DNA of 64,000 nucleotides from Megalonaias nervosa. Taxonomy: Eukaryota; Mollusca; Bivalvia; Unionida; Unionidae. Of the stretch, positions 52,816 through 59,811 are shown piece after piece. The position numbers and the translations under genes are program-made. Below the pieces are notes generated by a model. The model was not told where the DNA came from, made no database searches, and worked only from the letters and a program-made list of their open reading frames with translations. How positions within the stretch are numbered: the first letter of the stretch is position 1; the number at the start of each line of letters is the position of its first letter. The DNA is taken from positions 124,001 to 188,000 of the forward strand of contig JAECUM010093656.1 in the NCBI GenBank assembly GCA_016617855.1, in the 5' to 3' direction.

Positions 52816-54983
52816 TATATTATATATATATACACATATATATATATATATATAATGTGTGTTCTCTTATTTAAATTATGTCCTCTATTTCCCAGTATTC
52901 ACATTTGCATTTAACATTGGATTTAAGCAATACTTTATTTTCTAGTCGAAAATTTTCTTAGTTATTTTGGCCATATGACTAAAAGAGAATAATAGAAACT
53001 GCACTGTAACAAAATTTAACTGAGTAACTAGATTACATTATTGTAATTACAAGTTGGTAAAAATGCTTATCAACTACCCTTAATCAATTTTTTAAATATA
53101 TTTTTGTATTATTTTTTTATATACTTTTTAAAACTTCACAATAATGGCACTTTCAAAGATTTAAAAACGTGTATGACAACCCCTGTACCAGGTACATGAG
53201 GGCAAATACACACATGTTCTCATTTCTTCGTTGCGGATAAAACATTACCGTAACTATTCATACATAACACACTAAAATGCATAAAATTACTGACATGACT
53301 CATTTATAGTCAGTATATGAACTAAACCCTTCTTTCCAACCGAATCAACACAGATGTTGAGTGCATCTATTTTTAGGAGGGGTTTTCGTAATGCAATCAC
53401 TCACTTTATATACTTTAACTACAACAGTCCATGATAGAATTGCAAATTTATGGTTTATTTATTTGTCTATGTACTTGTATTAATTTTAGGCATTGATTAA
53501 ATATTATCTGCTTCACAGCTTTTTCCTGTATTTTCACAAATACGAGTCAAGTCAGAAAACAACTTTGACCTTACAACACCTCTCATGACTTCCACAACAT
53601 AGCACTGTTTCATACGTTTCTGACCTATATAATTGCATTTTAAAGTTAAATCTTAAATAACATAATACCTAGGCTTTGCTTTCTATGAATTGTATATTTT
53701 TCTGTATATATTTGCTTGATGATTTACGAAAACAGTCAATCTAATAAACTGGTACTTCCCAGGCATAGAGATGTCCGCCATTTTTTCCCCGTTACTGGTA
53801 CACTTACAGTTTCAAATTAATTTTATGACAAAATAGTATACAAGAGGCAATTAAAATATACAGATCACCGATTTTATTCTTAAAACACAAATTAGTATAT
53901 ACATACTATTGTTAAAATTTCGAAACAGAAATTTGTATGTTTTTATCACCAAAGCATAACATGCGTAAATCGGGTAGTCATAGGGACCTAGTTGCCAACT
54001 CAGGAAATGGTTAATGGTCAATCAGCTATCAAAACACATGCCTGTGAATGTGCAAGAGTTTGTTTGTCAGCGTAATTGATATCAAAACTAGGCCTAACTA
54101 CTGATGGCTTCAAGAATACCTTTCGCTACAACACAACACTAGAATAAACCTTCCTAAGATTTATTGTGTGAAGTTGTCATTAAGGGAGAATGTATGAAAT
54201 CACAGTATCTGATGTCAGCCTCATAAGGTGAGGTGAATTATGAAATGAACATCAGATTCCTCAAAGTGTGGAAAATTCCAGAACAAAAGAGATGGGGCTG
54301 AAACATCCAAATTACCATGTGAGAAAATAATAACAAAACGTTTAGTCTCTATCGGACGCAGAAAATGGAACATTTATGCTCAATATTGCTAACAGATATG
54401 ACTGGATCAGACAAAACAATTTCTATCATTCTGACACTGAACACAACTTATGTTGTGGTCTGGCAGAATGGCTTTTTCTAAAACTGTTAACATACTTTAC
54501 AATCAATTTTGTTGCTATTTCTCAGAGTGTTTACATTACTATTATTCAGAGAATACTGATCGGTGAGGAGCAAACTAAAGTGAATAATCACTATTTAAAG
54601 GAATGTATAATCAAATTCTCGAAAATGAAACCTTATGCTGAAATAGTACCAAATGTCTACACAAAACTATAACTTGAACTTTAAATTCCTTGACCTCCAC
54701 CTATTTCCAAAACCCGTTTTATTTTGGTAAGACTGGCAATGTTGGCTGATTTGGAGTTTTAGCATCCTGCCACTAATGATCTGAAGATATGTTAATAAGA
54801 GATACAGTGACTGTAGAAAACATCAAAAACCCAGAATAGCCCCAGTGTTTTACTCTCAGTCTCCGTCGGTCCCTTCAAAAATAAGTGACACATGCAGGAA
54901 CTGTCGTTGATATCAGCGTTGTCTTTTTTATTTCATACGATGCAAATTTCTATCCACTTGTAACCCACTCTTACCGACGGCAT
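6637..54983 (-). CDS. DYNC2I1: DYNC2I1 (WDR60), dynein-2 intermediate chain 1: N-terminal part, 13 exons
   Basis: Join (minus strand): 54983-54975, 50472-50419, 45558-45459, 38904-38819, 36942-36910, 32181-32101, 29730-29437, 24847-24761, 19308-19187, 16404-16371, 12972-12946, 11540-11478, 6687-6637. All splice sites are GT-AG and all phases agree, giving 347 codons with no stop. The family protein is an intermediate chain of cytoplasmic dynein-2, which drives retrograde intraflagellar transport in cilia. Its N-terminal half is disordered and, in the family, contacts light chains; its C-terminal half is a WD40 propeller that binds the heavy chain. Seen here: a [10 protein letters not shown] start block, about 290 residues of R/D/E/K-rich low complexity, then two acidic Y-E-x-D-F-E motifs. 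Human DYNC2I1 has the same order over its first roughly 450 residues, as I recall it. The WD40 part is outside the window. The exon set is my own reading; no transcript was available, and a small exon could be missed. Confidence 0.85.
6745..6905. repeat. Three copies of a ~60-bp unit, intron 12
   Basis: Tag TTACTAATTTAGCAAGAAA, each followed by CTAAAG and CTTGGTCA. Starts about 60 bp upstream of exon 13. Confidence 0.8.
7340..7920 (+). mobile_element. LTR-like dispersed repeat, copy 1
   Basis: Related to 23420-23760 (same strand) and to 48400-48860 (opposite strand). Shared landmarks: AGGACTATTTGGGATTTAAT, then GTAAGTTCTTTTT and a polyadenylation-like core CTAGGGAAATAAATTAT, ending near CTTGTT...CTGTTAC. 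The layout (AATAAA near the end, abrupt right edge) suggests a solo LTR or non-autonomous element, but no coding part or TSD was found. Confidence 0.55.
8231..11477. repeat. 40-bp minisatellite abutting exon 12 donor
   Basis: About 80 units of 40 bp filling most of intron 12. A left block (to about 9190) has AGGATGCTTCTACCTGCC; the right block has GATGATTCTACCTACC. A few 32-bp deletion units lack the TTGTCT/CTGTCT part. Its last unit contains the exon-12 donor itself, since the intron begins GTAGGTAGAATCATCC. Higher-order repeats of 3 units (9721-9960) and 6 units (10621-11100) are visible. Confidence 0.95.
11478..11540 (-). CDS. DYNC2I1: DYNC2I1 exon 12, first acidic Y-E-D-D-F-E motif
   Basis: 63 nt, phase 0 to 0, residues 310-330: [13 protein letters not shown] then YNYEDDFE. 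Acceptor ACATCTAG, donor GTAGGTAG. The motif matches the E-D-Y-E-D-D-F-E segment of vertebrate WDR60. The donor sequence is the first unit of the 3.2-kb tandem array that fills this intron. Confidence 0.85.
11541..12945. other. Intron 11, mostly unique
   Basis: AT-rich intron with a short (GT)n tract near 12495-12520. No exon with compatible phase and splice sites was seen. Confidence 0.5.
12946..12972 (-). CDS. DYNC2I1: DYNC2I1 exon 11, micro-exon
   Basis: 27 nt, phase 0 to 0, residues 301-309: KRRSHDSRK. Flanked by ATTTTACAG and GTAAGTTAG, both good sites. Only nine codons, so support comes from splice sites, phase and composition. Confidence 0.7.
13200..13245. repeat. Short direct duplication
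   Basis: AGTGCTTTCACTAAAACAA occurs twice in tandem in intron 10. Confidence 0.8.
13695..14050. repeat. 40-bp minisatellite, intron 10
   Basis: About 9 units with tag ATAACAATTTACTTGCTAGA, last units nearly identical (GTGATATCCCATAAA). Confidence 0.93.
14110..14362. repeat. 37-bp minisatellite, intron 10
   Basis: About 7 units with tag ACACCAAGTTAATGTCCCTA. Directly follows the 40-bp array with about 60 bp between. Confidence 0.9.
14484..14612. repeat. 27-bp array of AAGATGGCCCCCAAAGCAGCC units
   Basis: Five units with tag AAAGCAGCCATTTTG. The same core (AAGATGGCTGCC...GCAGCCAT) recurs singly in the dispersed repeat at 30.7 and 37.5 kb, so this array looks like a local expansion of that element. 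Open frames here on both strands are an artefact of the 27-bp period. Confidence 0.88.
14690..16130. repeat. 34-bp minisatellite derived from a dispersed repeat
   Basis: About 40 diverged units with tag AAAGAAAACCCCATGTTGAT then ATGAACACCCAT. The unit matches the GAAAACCCCAT...ATATGACCATCCAT segment of the dispersed repeat at 30.65 and 37.35 kb. Confidence 0.9.
16135..16362 (+). mobile_element. 3' end of dispersed repeat (copy 1)
   Basis: After the 34-bp array the element continues with AACAGCCACCATATAACC, CCATTTTCATCTAAAAC, GATGATGGACACAAG, and ends CATAAGCTTTTGTGG...GCACAGCTAAAAA. The ends at 31.07 kb (TAGAGCTAAAAA) and 38.03 kb are related. It stops only 8 bp before exon 10's donor. Confidence 0.55.
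16371..16404 (-). CDS. DYNC2I1: DYNC2I1 exon 10, small
   Basis: 34 nt: one base completing Lys, then [11 protein letters not shown] (residues 290-300), ending in phase 0 at donor GTAAGTATT. The acceptor (ACTGTTAG) has a poor pyrimidine tract. The length and phase fit exons 9 and 11 exactly, which is the main support. Confidence 0.72.
16795..16930. repeat. Two tandem copies of a ~66-bp unit
   Basis: ATGTCCTGCAATGTGAGGCA...CATTGGCCATTTTAATAT occurs twice with one or two differences, indicating a recent duplication in intron 9. Confidence 0.9.
17100..17590. repeat. 53-bp GC-rich minisatellite, intron 9
   Basis: Nine near-identical units (tags CACCTTGTTGGGGAGGGGAT and GGGAGAGTGTACCATATC). G-rich on the plus strand, in contrast to AT-rich surroundings. 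Since 53 is not a multiple of three, all three plus frames are open with the same 53-residue super-repeat. I do not call a gene. Confidence 0.95.
18175..18480. repeat. ~60-bp repeat, 5 diverged units
   Basis: Tag GGACCCTCCTTTCTGCTA with AAGTTTCTTAAAGTGAG between units; unit length varies. Intron 9. Confidence 0.8.
19187..19308 (-). CDS. DYNC2I1: DYNC2I1 exon 9, D/K/R-rich
   Basis: 122 nt, starts phase 0 (acceptor CTTGTAG), ends with two bases (AA) before a GTTAGT donor. Residues 249-288 begin [20 protein letters not shown] and end RKHRRD. The AA plus G of exon 10 makes Lys. A GTATTT donor six bases further on would break the phase match, so GTTAGT is preferred. Confidence 0.8.
19455..20470. 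repeat. 37-bp minisatellite, intron 8
   Basis: About 27 units with tag CATCAGCAGGATTTCATATA and TCAATATAGCC, moderately diverged. Confidence 0.93.
20578..22705. repeat. 54-bp minisatellite with octamer motif, intron 8
   Basis: About 39 units of 54 bp with tags GTATCACTATACAAGTATGA and CAATTTGCATGTAAT. Each unit carries ATTTGCAT, the POU octamer. Some units lack 6 bp (GTATGACTTGAATTT). A longer block starting CTACAGTCAAGTATAACTAT repeats at about 21080, 21472 and 22014, giving higher-order structure. Period 54 produces long spurious frames on both strands. Confidence 0.95.
22706..24760. other. Intron 8, otherwise unique
   Basis: Apart from the LTR-like copy, I find no gene or array. Short open frames here lack any family resemblance. 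Confidence 0.45.
23420..23760 (+). mobile_element. LTR-like dispersed repeat, copy 2
   Basis: Shares GTAAGTTCTTTTT, CTAGGGAAATAAATTATTTG and the CTTGTTGTC end with copy 1 at 7.3-7.9 kb. The left limit is uncertain; similarity upstream of 23420 is weak. Confidence 0.5.
24761..24847 (-). CDS. DYNC2I1: DYNC2I1 exon 8, E/R-rich
   Basis: 87 nt, phase 0 to 0, residues 220-248: [20 protein letters not shown] then SHSKKDRDE. Acceptor TTTGCAG, donor GTAACATT. Likely a charged single alpha-helix or disordered segment. Resembles exon 6. Confidence 0.84.
25236..25680. repeat. 31-bp palindrome-bearing minisatellite, intron 7
   Basis: About 14 units with tag CCCTGTACATCAAATGTG. Most contain TGTACCATGGTACA, a perfect 14-bp palindrome. 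The 31-bp period yields three overlapping plus-strand open frames, which are artefacts. Confidence 0.92.
25700..26800. mobile_element. Dispersed repeat with TGACCTTGACCTT cores
   Basis: About 6 diverged units of roughly 150-200 bp, each with (G)TGACCTTGACCTT followed by AGGATAAGACC-like, and CTCAAATGGA / GGAAAGTGCAATGGAAA segments. It ends in GTGACAGACAGATGG. Related sequence is at 36.0-36.2 kb, and a cousin with the same core lies at 44.15-45.1 kb. Class of element unknown. Confidence 0.6.
27120..27905. repeat. 28-bp minisatellite, intron 7
   Basis: About 28 units with tag GTCTAATGATAAGTCAGACA, diverged at the left end and near-identical at the right. Confidence 0.95.
27960..28740. repeat. 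48-bp minisatellite, intron 7
   Basis: 16 units with tags TTTAAAGCTAATGTTAGTCC and CCATCTTCCTTCTG. Period 48 leaves a 16-residue repeat open on both strands for over 800 bp. There is no coding evidence beyond that. Confidence 0.95.
28800..29436. other. Intron 7 start, unique
   Basis: Unique AT-rich intron next to exon 7's donor. Nothing recognised. Confidence 0.5.
29437..29730 (-). CDS. DYNC2I1: DYNC2I1 exon 7, largest, charged repeat exon
   Basis: 294 nt, phase 0 to 0, residues 122-219. Acceptor TATTACAG, donor GTAATTTT. The product is almost wholly D/E/K/R/H with about six degenerate copies of an R-R-H-R-D-E-D unit spaced roughly 12-17 residues apart, ending KDDDE. It is expected to be disordered. 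The alternating Arg/Asp runs resemble RD-type nuclear proteins, but the exon chain places it in DYNC2I1. The open frame on the opposite strand here is a shadow. Confidence 0.86.
30640..31090 (+). mobile_element. Dispersed AAGATGGCTG-type repeat, copy 2
   Basis: Contains GAAAACACATGTCAATACGA, CAAGATGGCTGTTGTGGCAG, GACCATCCATTCTAGA, a second degenerate core, then AGTAGTTTAGGAGGAGTAAA, GGACATCAGACAATAGATCA and an end TAGAGCTAAAAATG. The internal structure is a ~140-bp repeat. The same parts in the same order are at 37.2-38.1 kb. Confidence 0.65.
31091..32100. other. Intron 6, unique part
   Basis: No exon, RNA or array seen apart from a short (AAT)n near 31840-31856 and a 17-bp duplication near 31565. 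Confidence 0.45.
32101..32181 (-). CDS. DYNC2I1: DYNC2I1 exon 6, E/R-rich
   Basis: 81 nt, phase 0 to 0, residues 95-121: begins [16 protein letters not shown] and ends [11 protein letters not shown]. Acceptor AATTTCAG, donor GTAAGTGTC (near consensus). Its first half is closely similar to exon 8 ([12 protein letters not shown]), suggesting an old exon duplication or shared low complexity. Confidence 0.82.
32400..32640. repeat. ~60-bp repeat, 4 units, intron 5
   Basis: Tag TTGAGTGGTCTTCGAGCTGA, with ATGTGTAAAG and GCTCAGGTA. Moderately diverged. Confidence 0.88.
32641..34030. other. Intron 5, unique part
   Basis: AT-rich, with minor direct repeats (CTGAATGCATACATGACTAG twice near 33070-33110, and GAGCTTGCC...GGAGAT near 32810). 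No gene seen. Confidence 0.45.
34030..34945. repeat. ~30-bp minisatellite with longer variants, intron 5
   Basis: About 25 units with tag CATACAGCACTTATGTAAAG. Some units contain an added CCCTACCGTATGTACC of about 16 bp. A block of about 164 bp (34215-34378) is repeated at 34379-34542. Confidence 0.92.
35335..35640. repeat. ~55-bp repeat, ~6 units, intron 5
   Basis: Tag GGGACTGGGTACCAAACTAG, with GTACTGAAATTGGTGAAAT. Confidence 0.92.
35650..36909. other. Intron 5, remainder
   Basis: Contains a short TGACCTT-type repeat remnant (36010-36180). Otherwise I see nothing. Confidence 0.4.
36910..36942 (-). CDS. DYNC2I1: DYNC2I1 exon 5, small
   Basis: 33 nt, phase 0 to 0, residues 84-94: [11 protein letters not shown]. 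Acceptor TTTGCAG, donor GTATGTTT. Being a symmetric 11-codon exon, it could be skipped without a frameshift. Confidence 0.75.
37160..38065 (+). mobile_element. Dispersed AAGATGGCTG-type repeat, copy 3
   Basis: Several ~140-bp internal repeats, each with GAAAACCCCAT, ATATGAC...CCATTTAG and a core such as TTTCAAGATGGCTGCCATGG then TGGCCATACTGG. The right end includes CATCCCATAATTTCTCCTGG. Short open frames here come from the repeats. Confidence 0.65.
38306..38412. repeat. 21-bp repeat, 5 units, intron 4
   Basis: Tag TTTCTGCAAAGCACTGTATC. Confidence 0.85.
38819..38904 (-). CDS. DYNC2I1: DYNC2I1 exon 4, R/D-rich
   Basis: 86 nt, begins with two bases completing the Glu codon from exon 3 and ends in phase 0. 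Reads [20 protein letters not shown] then RRSSKNKDE. Acceptor TTTTCAG, donor GTATTTT. The RRRHRDED unit recurs several times in exon 7. Confidence 0.83.
39284..39345. repeat. 15-bp repeat, 4 units, at a transposon end
   Basis: CTACTACATACCTGT repeated four times. The last copy runs into the left terminal repeat of the hAT-like element. Confidence 0.92.
39333..40826 (+). mobile_element. Decayed hAT/ZBED-like DNA transposon
   Basis: The left end CATACCTGTCAATCT is inverted at the right end as AGGTTGACAGGTATG (about 40812-40826), with CTACTA outside both. Inside, 40212-40507 on the plus strand encodes a broken transposase tail (separate entry). The element sits in DYNC2I1 intron 3, antisense to the gene. 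Limits depend on the terminal-repeat match, which is short. Confidence 0.6.
40212..40507 (+). pseudogene. hAT/ZBED-type transposase C-terminal remnant
   Basis: The frame reads [18 protein letters not shown], then [14 protein letters not shown], an in-frame [34 protein letters not shown] and a TAA. N-A-D-C-E-R-x-F-S followed by R-x-S-L is the signature of the hAT C-terminal dimerisation domain as found in ZBED-like proteins. The TGA and the absence of upstream catalytic parts mark it as dead. Confidence 0.75.
40828..41045. other. Intron 3 between element and array
   Basis: Nothing recognised. Confidence 0.4.
41045..41545. repeat. ~43-bp minisatellite, ~10 units, intron 3
   Basis: Tag GAAGGGCTGAAATATGAAAG with CAACTAAAAAAATC. 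Diverged at the right end. Confidence 0.92.
42008..42235. mobile_element. Pogo/Tigger-like MITE fragment
   Basis: Begins CAGTATAGTCAAACCCGCTT then ATCTCGACCTCGGTTATC, followed by TTCTGATCCTG, TATGCTAATTTTCCCTGCTT, ATCTCGAGCCC and TTTTGGTCCGAAG. The repeated (C)TTATCTCGA / TTAAGTCGA blocks are typical of pogo/Tigger-type terminal regions in many animals (from memory). The opposite terminus was not found. Confidence 0.5.
42240..43595. other. Intron 3, unique part
   Basis: Contains a poly-C run (about 42759-42768). No exon matching the gene's phases was found. Confidence 0.4.
43600..44100. repeat. ~42-45-bp minisatellite, ~12 units, intron 3
   Basis: Tag GAATACCCCTATGAACAGTA with CATTACATATCCACTTTG; units differ by a 3-bp GTG. 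Confidence 0.94.
44140..45110. mobile_element. Dispersed repeat with CAGTGACCTTGACCTTTGACC cores
   Basis: About 7 units of roughly 140 bp, each with a (CA)GTGACCTTGAC-like core, AGGCTTCTTCCTTACCCCAA-like and AAGCCATCCACAAAGT segments. Related in core, but not in the rest, to 25.7-26.8 kb. Confidence 0.6.
45225..45449. repeat. ~45-bp minisatellite, 5 units, next to exon 3
   Basis: Tag TGTATTACAGAACAGGAATT with ACAGAGGTATGGCAG. Ends 10 bp from exon 3, so it occupies the first part of intron 3. Confidence 0.93.
45459..45558 (-). CDS. DYNC2I1: DYNC2I1 exon 3, R/D-rich
   Basis: 100 nt, starts phase 0 (acceptor CTTTTAG) and ends with one base of a split codon before the donor GTATTG. Residues 22-54 are basic/acidic ([17 protein letters not shown]...RRRRDDD). 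The extra G joins AG of exon 4 to make Glu. A tandem array ends 10 bp downstream of the donor. Confidence 0.83.
45559..46360. other. Intron 2, unique part
   Basis: Nothing recognised between exon 3's acceptor and the next array. Confidence 0.4.
46365..46740. repeat. ~58-bp minisatellite, ~6.5 units, intron 2
   Basis: Tag AAGCTGTGATGATAGGTGTA with ATTAACAGTTATGTCATC. Diverges to the right. Confidence 0.92.
46985..47055. repeat. (AAAT)-rich short tandem repeat
   Basis: GTAAATAAATAAATGAAGAA type, 3-4 units. Confidence 0.8.
47588..47638. repeat. (AT)n microsatellite
   Basis: About 25 AT dinucleotides. The flanks on both sides are similar (ACTAAG...GCTTCAAG...TTAGATGCACAAATCAATTT), so the repeat separates two copies of a ~80-bp duplication at about 47475-47550 and 47637-47710. 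Confidence 0.9.
48400..48860 (-). mobile_element. LTR-like dispersed repeat, copy 3 (reverse)
   Basis: Read on the minus strand it follows copy 1 over about 450 bp: GGAATTACAAGGTGCTC, CATTTTGAATTATATCATTG, ACTTTAGGACTGTTTAGGAT, AGGGAAATAAATTATATTTT, then ACAAAACTTGTTTTG. Strongly diverged. No terminal repeats or TSD identified. Confidence 0.5.
49418..49592 (-). mobile_element. SINE 3' fragment, copy A
   Basis: Same central region and (CAA)n tail as the SINE at 2869-3127, but the tRNA-like head is missing: similarity stops near the B box. Nearly identical to copy B. Confidence 0.88.
49691..49864 (-). mobile_element. SINE 3' fragment, copy B
   Basis: Differs from copy A by only a few bases and is truncated at the same point, so it was copied with the array and not inserted independently. 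Confidence 0.88.
50419..50472 (-). CDS. DYNC2I1: DYNC2I1 exon 2, conserved N-terminal block
   Basis: 54 nt, phase 0 to 0, residues 4-21: [18 protein letters not shown]. Acceptor TTTCAG, donor GTACATGG. The E-D-T-W-x-x-D-E-L pattern matches the start of vertebrate WDR60 (K-D-D-T-W-K-A-D-D-L) and is the strongest single identifier of the gene. Confidence 0.88.
50473..52720. other. Intron 1, right of exon 2
   Basis: Unique AT-rich sequence with three short tandem CAAATGTCACATTTTAGT-like units near 51260-51345. No convincing gene. Confidence 0.4.
52727..52856. repeat. (AT)n / (ATAC) microsatellite
   Basis: About 130 bp of AT dinucleotides with scattered AC. All open frames over it are artefacts. 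Confidence 0.95.
52860..54974. other. Intron 1, upstream part
   Basis: Unique. Contains a second AAAATGGCGG-type motif on the minus strand (about 53776-53787) that could mark an alternative start. Nothing else recognised. Confidence 0.4.
54975..54983 (-). CDS. DYNC2I1: DYNC2I1 exon 1 (coding part), start codon
   Basis: ATG CCG TCG (Met-Pro-Ser) followed directly by a strong donor, GTAAGAG. The start has A at -3 (AAC before ATG), a good context. It ends in phase 0 and joins exon 2 to give [11 protein letters not shown]. The very short coding part fits the family, whose conserved D-T-W block begins about ten residues from Met. The 5' UTR continues to higher coordinates; its start is not visible. 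Confidence 0.8.
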
Positions 54984-55022
54984 GTTGTCTTTTCTTCTAA
55001 AAATCTAGGAATGTTTTTCTAT

Positions 55023-55061
55023 TTATCCGTCACAACACTCCATCACTAACACCGCCATTTT
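55023..55061 (-). promoter_or_regulatory. YY1-like core promoter motif and possible uORF
   Basis: AAAATGGCGG at 55061-55052 matches the YY1 element common at transcription starts of TATA-less animal genes, 70 to 80 nt upstream of the DYNC2I1 ATG. If transcription begins upstream of it, its ATG (55058) opens an 11-codon uORF ending TAA at 55023. The start site itself cannot be read from sequence. Confidence 0.4.
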
Positions 55062-57420
55062 CAAGCTTTCTTGGTATTTCCGTAAGTGGGTCTACCATGA
55101 AATTACGACATTTTAATATGGAGCACTGCATAAATTAAAAGAAAATCAAATTCGTAGAACAAAAATCAAGTAATTTCAAACTAATCATTTTTTTTTTATT
55201 CTATCAATAATTCTACTTGATAAATGTTGTGAAATTTTTGGACTGTTCTATATCTTTACCTAGGGGTGTTACATATTGATTCGTTCCAGACATGCGGAGA
55301 ATTCCAAATGCTTACTAAGGGGGCATTCTGCAGGAGACACGGTACTAATGGTATGGTAAAATGGGAACCAGCCTGGAAATGGGTGAACATTTAATAGAGT
55401 ATATATGGGTTTGCTTGGCCAGGATTGGTTAATAATGTAAGTTATGTTTTAGGAAAAAGAATCTTTTGAGAGCTTAACCTAGTTGTAAGTGAAAAAGAAA
55501 ATAGAGACCTTGTTTTATTGATGGAATTCCAGTCCTTTAACAGTCTTGAGTTTGGAACACTCATTACTAAAATTAGCACCTGACTCTTTGGTGCGGAATT
55601 GAAAGCACATGTTTCAAACACATGCAGGTCCAGAAATTGCCGCGGCTCATATCCTTTCCTCTACACAGAAGCTGACATCCAGGTTTCATCTATACTGATA
55701 AATATAGGTTTGATCATGGGCACTCAGAAATTTTAAGTTATTGAATTTTTAATATCATGGTGTTTGCATAGGTTTTCTATGGGAACTGAATTAGTACCGT
55801 GACTCCTACAAATGTCATGAACTTTGAGAAAGTAATAGATGTAACATGACGTTGTTTGCAACTGCAACATGTACAGTTGAGAGAATGTTGGCACAACTCT
55901 ATCCTACTTTCATGTACTATGGCTGAAATTACATTGGATATTGTAATTATGGAAAAAGAACATGATCTTATGCACACAGCTGACCAAAATTACTGCTTGC
56001 ACGTGCTCAAAAAATCAGCCCGAATTAGTCTAAAACACACTATCTTCAGCAGATATAAAAATTGGGAAAATGAATTTTGCCAGACTAGACAATAACAGTT
56101 TCTGAAAGTGCAATGAATGATTACCAAATATATAAAAGTTATCAGTTCTTTCTTTCACAATTCACCTCTGAAATCCAGGAAGTGAAAATGACCAAACGGA
56201 ACTAGTAGTCTTTTTTTTTTGTTTTGTTTTTTTGTTTTTTTTGTTGTTGTTTTTTTCTTGCTGTAGCAATGCCAAGCTGCATACTCTATTGCCCAAAATA
56301 CACTCATCAATCAAACACCAAAATAAAGGAAATTAAAAGTTCTTTTAACAGTACCTAAAATATACATGGTCATTTTAAATAGCCAAAATAAGCAGTGAAG
56401 AAAATCTGGGGAAAAATTTCTTTACAAATTTTAATATGAAAATGTAGAGCACCACTAATAAAAGTAATGGCGATGAGACTAAAGACGTCCGAACCATTGT
56501 TGGACGAGAGGGTGGCTGGCATTATTCGCACGACAACTGTGTATATGACCTGCAGAAGGCTATTCGCACGGCCTTTGCGTACATAATGTATTACATCTAT
56601 TCGTACGTCAGAACTGGTCTGCCGATTTGTTTGGGGGGTTGGGGGTTGGGGGGCTTCAGGTCATTGTGTGTTTGGTTTAGTTTAGCTTAGTATTTTACGG
56701 TACAGCAACACAAGTAGGTCATTAAGTGCCGAGGCAATTGAAGTAAAGTGCCTTGCCGAAGGAAACACCACAGTAATTGACCCAGGTCATCGCGTAAAAC
56801 TAGTGCAATCAAAGCCGGATTAAAAGCGGATCAAATGGGTCATTTGCTTGAGGGCCTCAAGCAGTGAAATTGGTTTTTGGCTGGCCTTGGGTATATTGAT
56901 ACATTTGTGCAGTTTTTCCCCCTGCCGTATTACAAACTGTAAAACAAAAAGATCTATTATCAGTCACATCAAAAACATCATGTAGCTATTACCCACAGCG
57001 ACTTGGAAAAATATGTCTGTTTTTTTTTTTTACGTTGATTGTCATTTGCTGATTGAACTAGTTACAGTGCGAGCGTTGCTTTGTTAAATATTCTTTATGT
57101 TTCATATAAACCTTCACTGTGTTCGTTAGAGAAATGAATTTACAATTTTTAAAAAAAAGACACACAGAGCCTAAAATGAAAGTTGTTATTATATGTAAAC
57201 TCTGTTATTATCTGTCAAAATTCATTTAACAACATGTACTTCTTTCGATCATTGCTCATGCCAAACAGAGTGTCTGCCATCTAGGCAATGTGAGTTTGGT
57301 ACTTCAATTTTCTCCAAAACCTTTTTAAAAATTGAAAAGGGTGAGAGAAAAAAATACAGTCATTAGAAAAGAACCCAAATAATTATTGAAAATGAAATTT
57401 TTGTCAGCAAAGCATTGAGT
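55062..57420. other. Upstream flank of DYNC2I1
   Basis: No divergent gene could be supported. Holds a T-rich tract (56211-56257), a G-run cluster (56633-56653) and a SINE-like scrap near 56690-56790. Confidence 0.4.
56690..56800 (+). mobile_element. Fragment of a widespread SINE-like repeat
   Basis: AAAGTGCCTTGCCGAAGGAA then ACACCACAGT resembles a segment found in SINE-like repeats of several marine invertebrates (from memory). No promoter boxes or ends were found. Confidence 0.3.
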
Positions 57421-57424
57421 AGAT

Positions 57425-57690
57425 TCTTTTAATTACGTGTCCTAGTCAGCCTGAGTTAGCAAACTTTTAATTATGTGTCCTAGTCAGCCTGAGTTAGCAA
57501 AATTTTAATTACGTGTCCTAGTCAGCCTGAGTTAGCAGACTTTTAATTACGTGTCCTAGTCAGCCTGAGTTGGCAAACTTTTAATTATGAGTCCTAGTCA
57601 GCCTGAGTTAGCAGACTTTTAATTACGTGTCCTAGTCAGCCTGAGTTAGCAGACTTTTAATTACGTGTCCTAGTCAGCCGAGTTAGCAAA
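57425..57690. repeat. 38-bp minisatellite, 7 units
   Basis: Tag TTTTAATTACGTGTCCTAGT with CAGCCTGAGTTAGCA. Very regular. Confidence 0.95.
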
Positions 57691-57699
57691 CTTTAAAAA

Positions 57700-59800
<2,101 letters not shown>

Positions 59801-59811
59801 ATGAAACATTT

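Noticed and set aside
52555..52914. Tyr-Ile repeat frames
   Set aside because: (AT)n microsatellite translated. The same applies at 58430-58642 and 62165-62523.
54376..54672. 98-codon plus-strand frame in intron 1
   Set aside because: Non-repetitive and somewhat protein-like, but with no recognisable family, no promoter or poly(A) context, and antisense to the gene. Kept only as a note.
55777..56095. Opposing 66- and 79-codon frames upstream of the gene
   Set aside because: Overlapping on both strands, no known motif, no splice sites that extend them.
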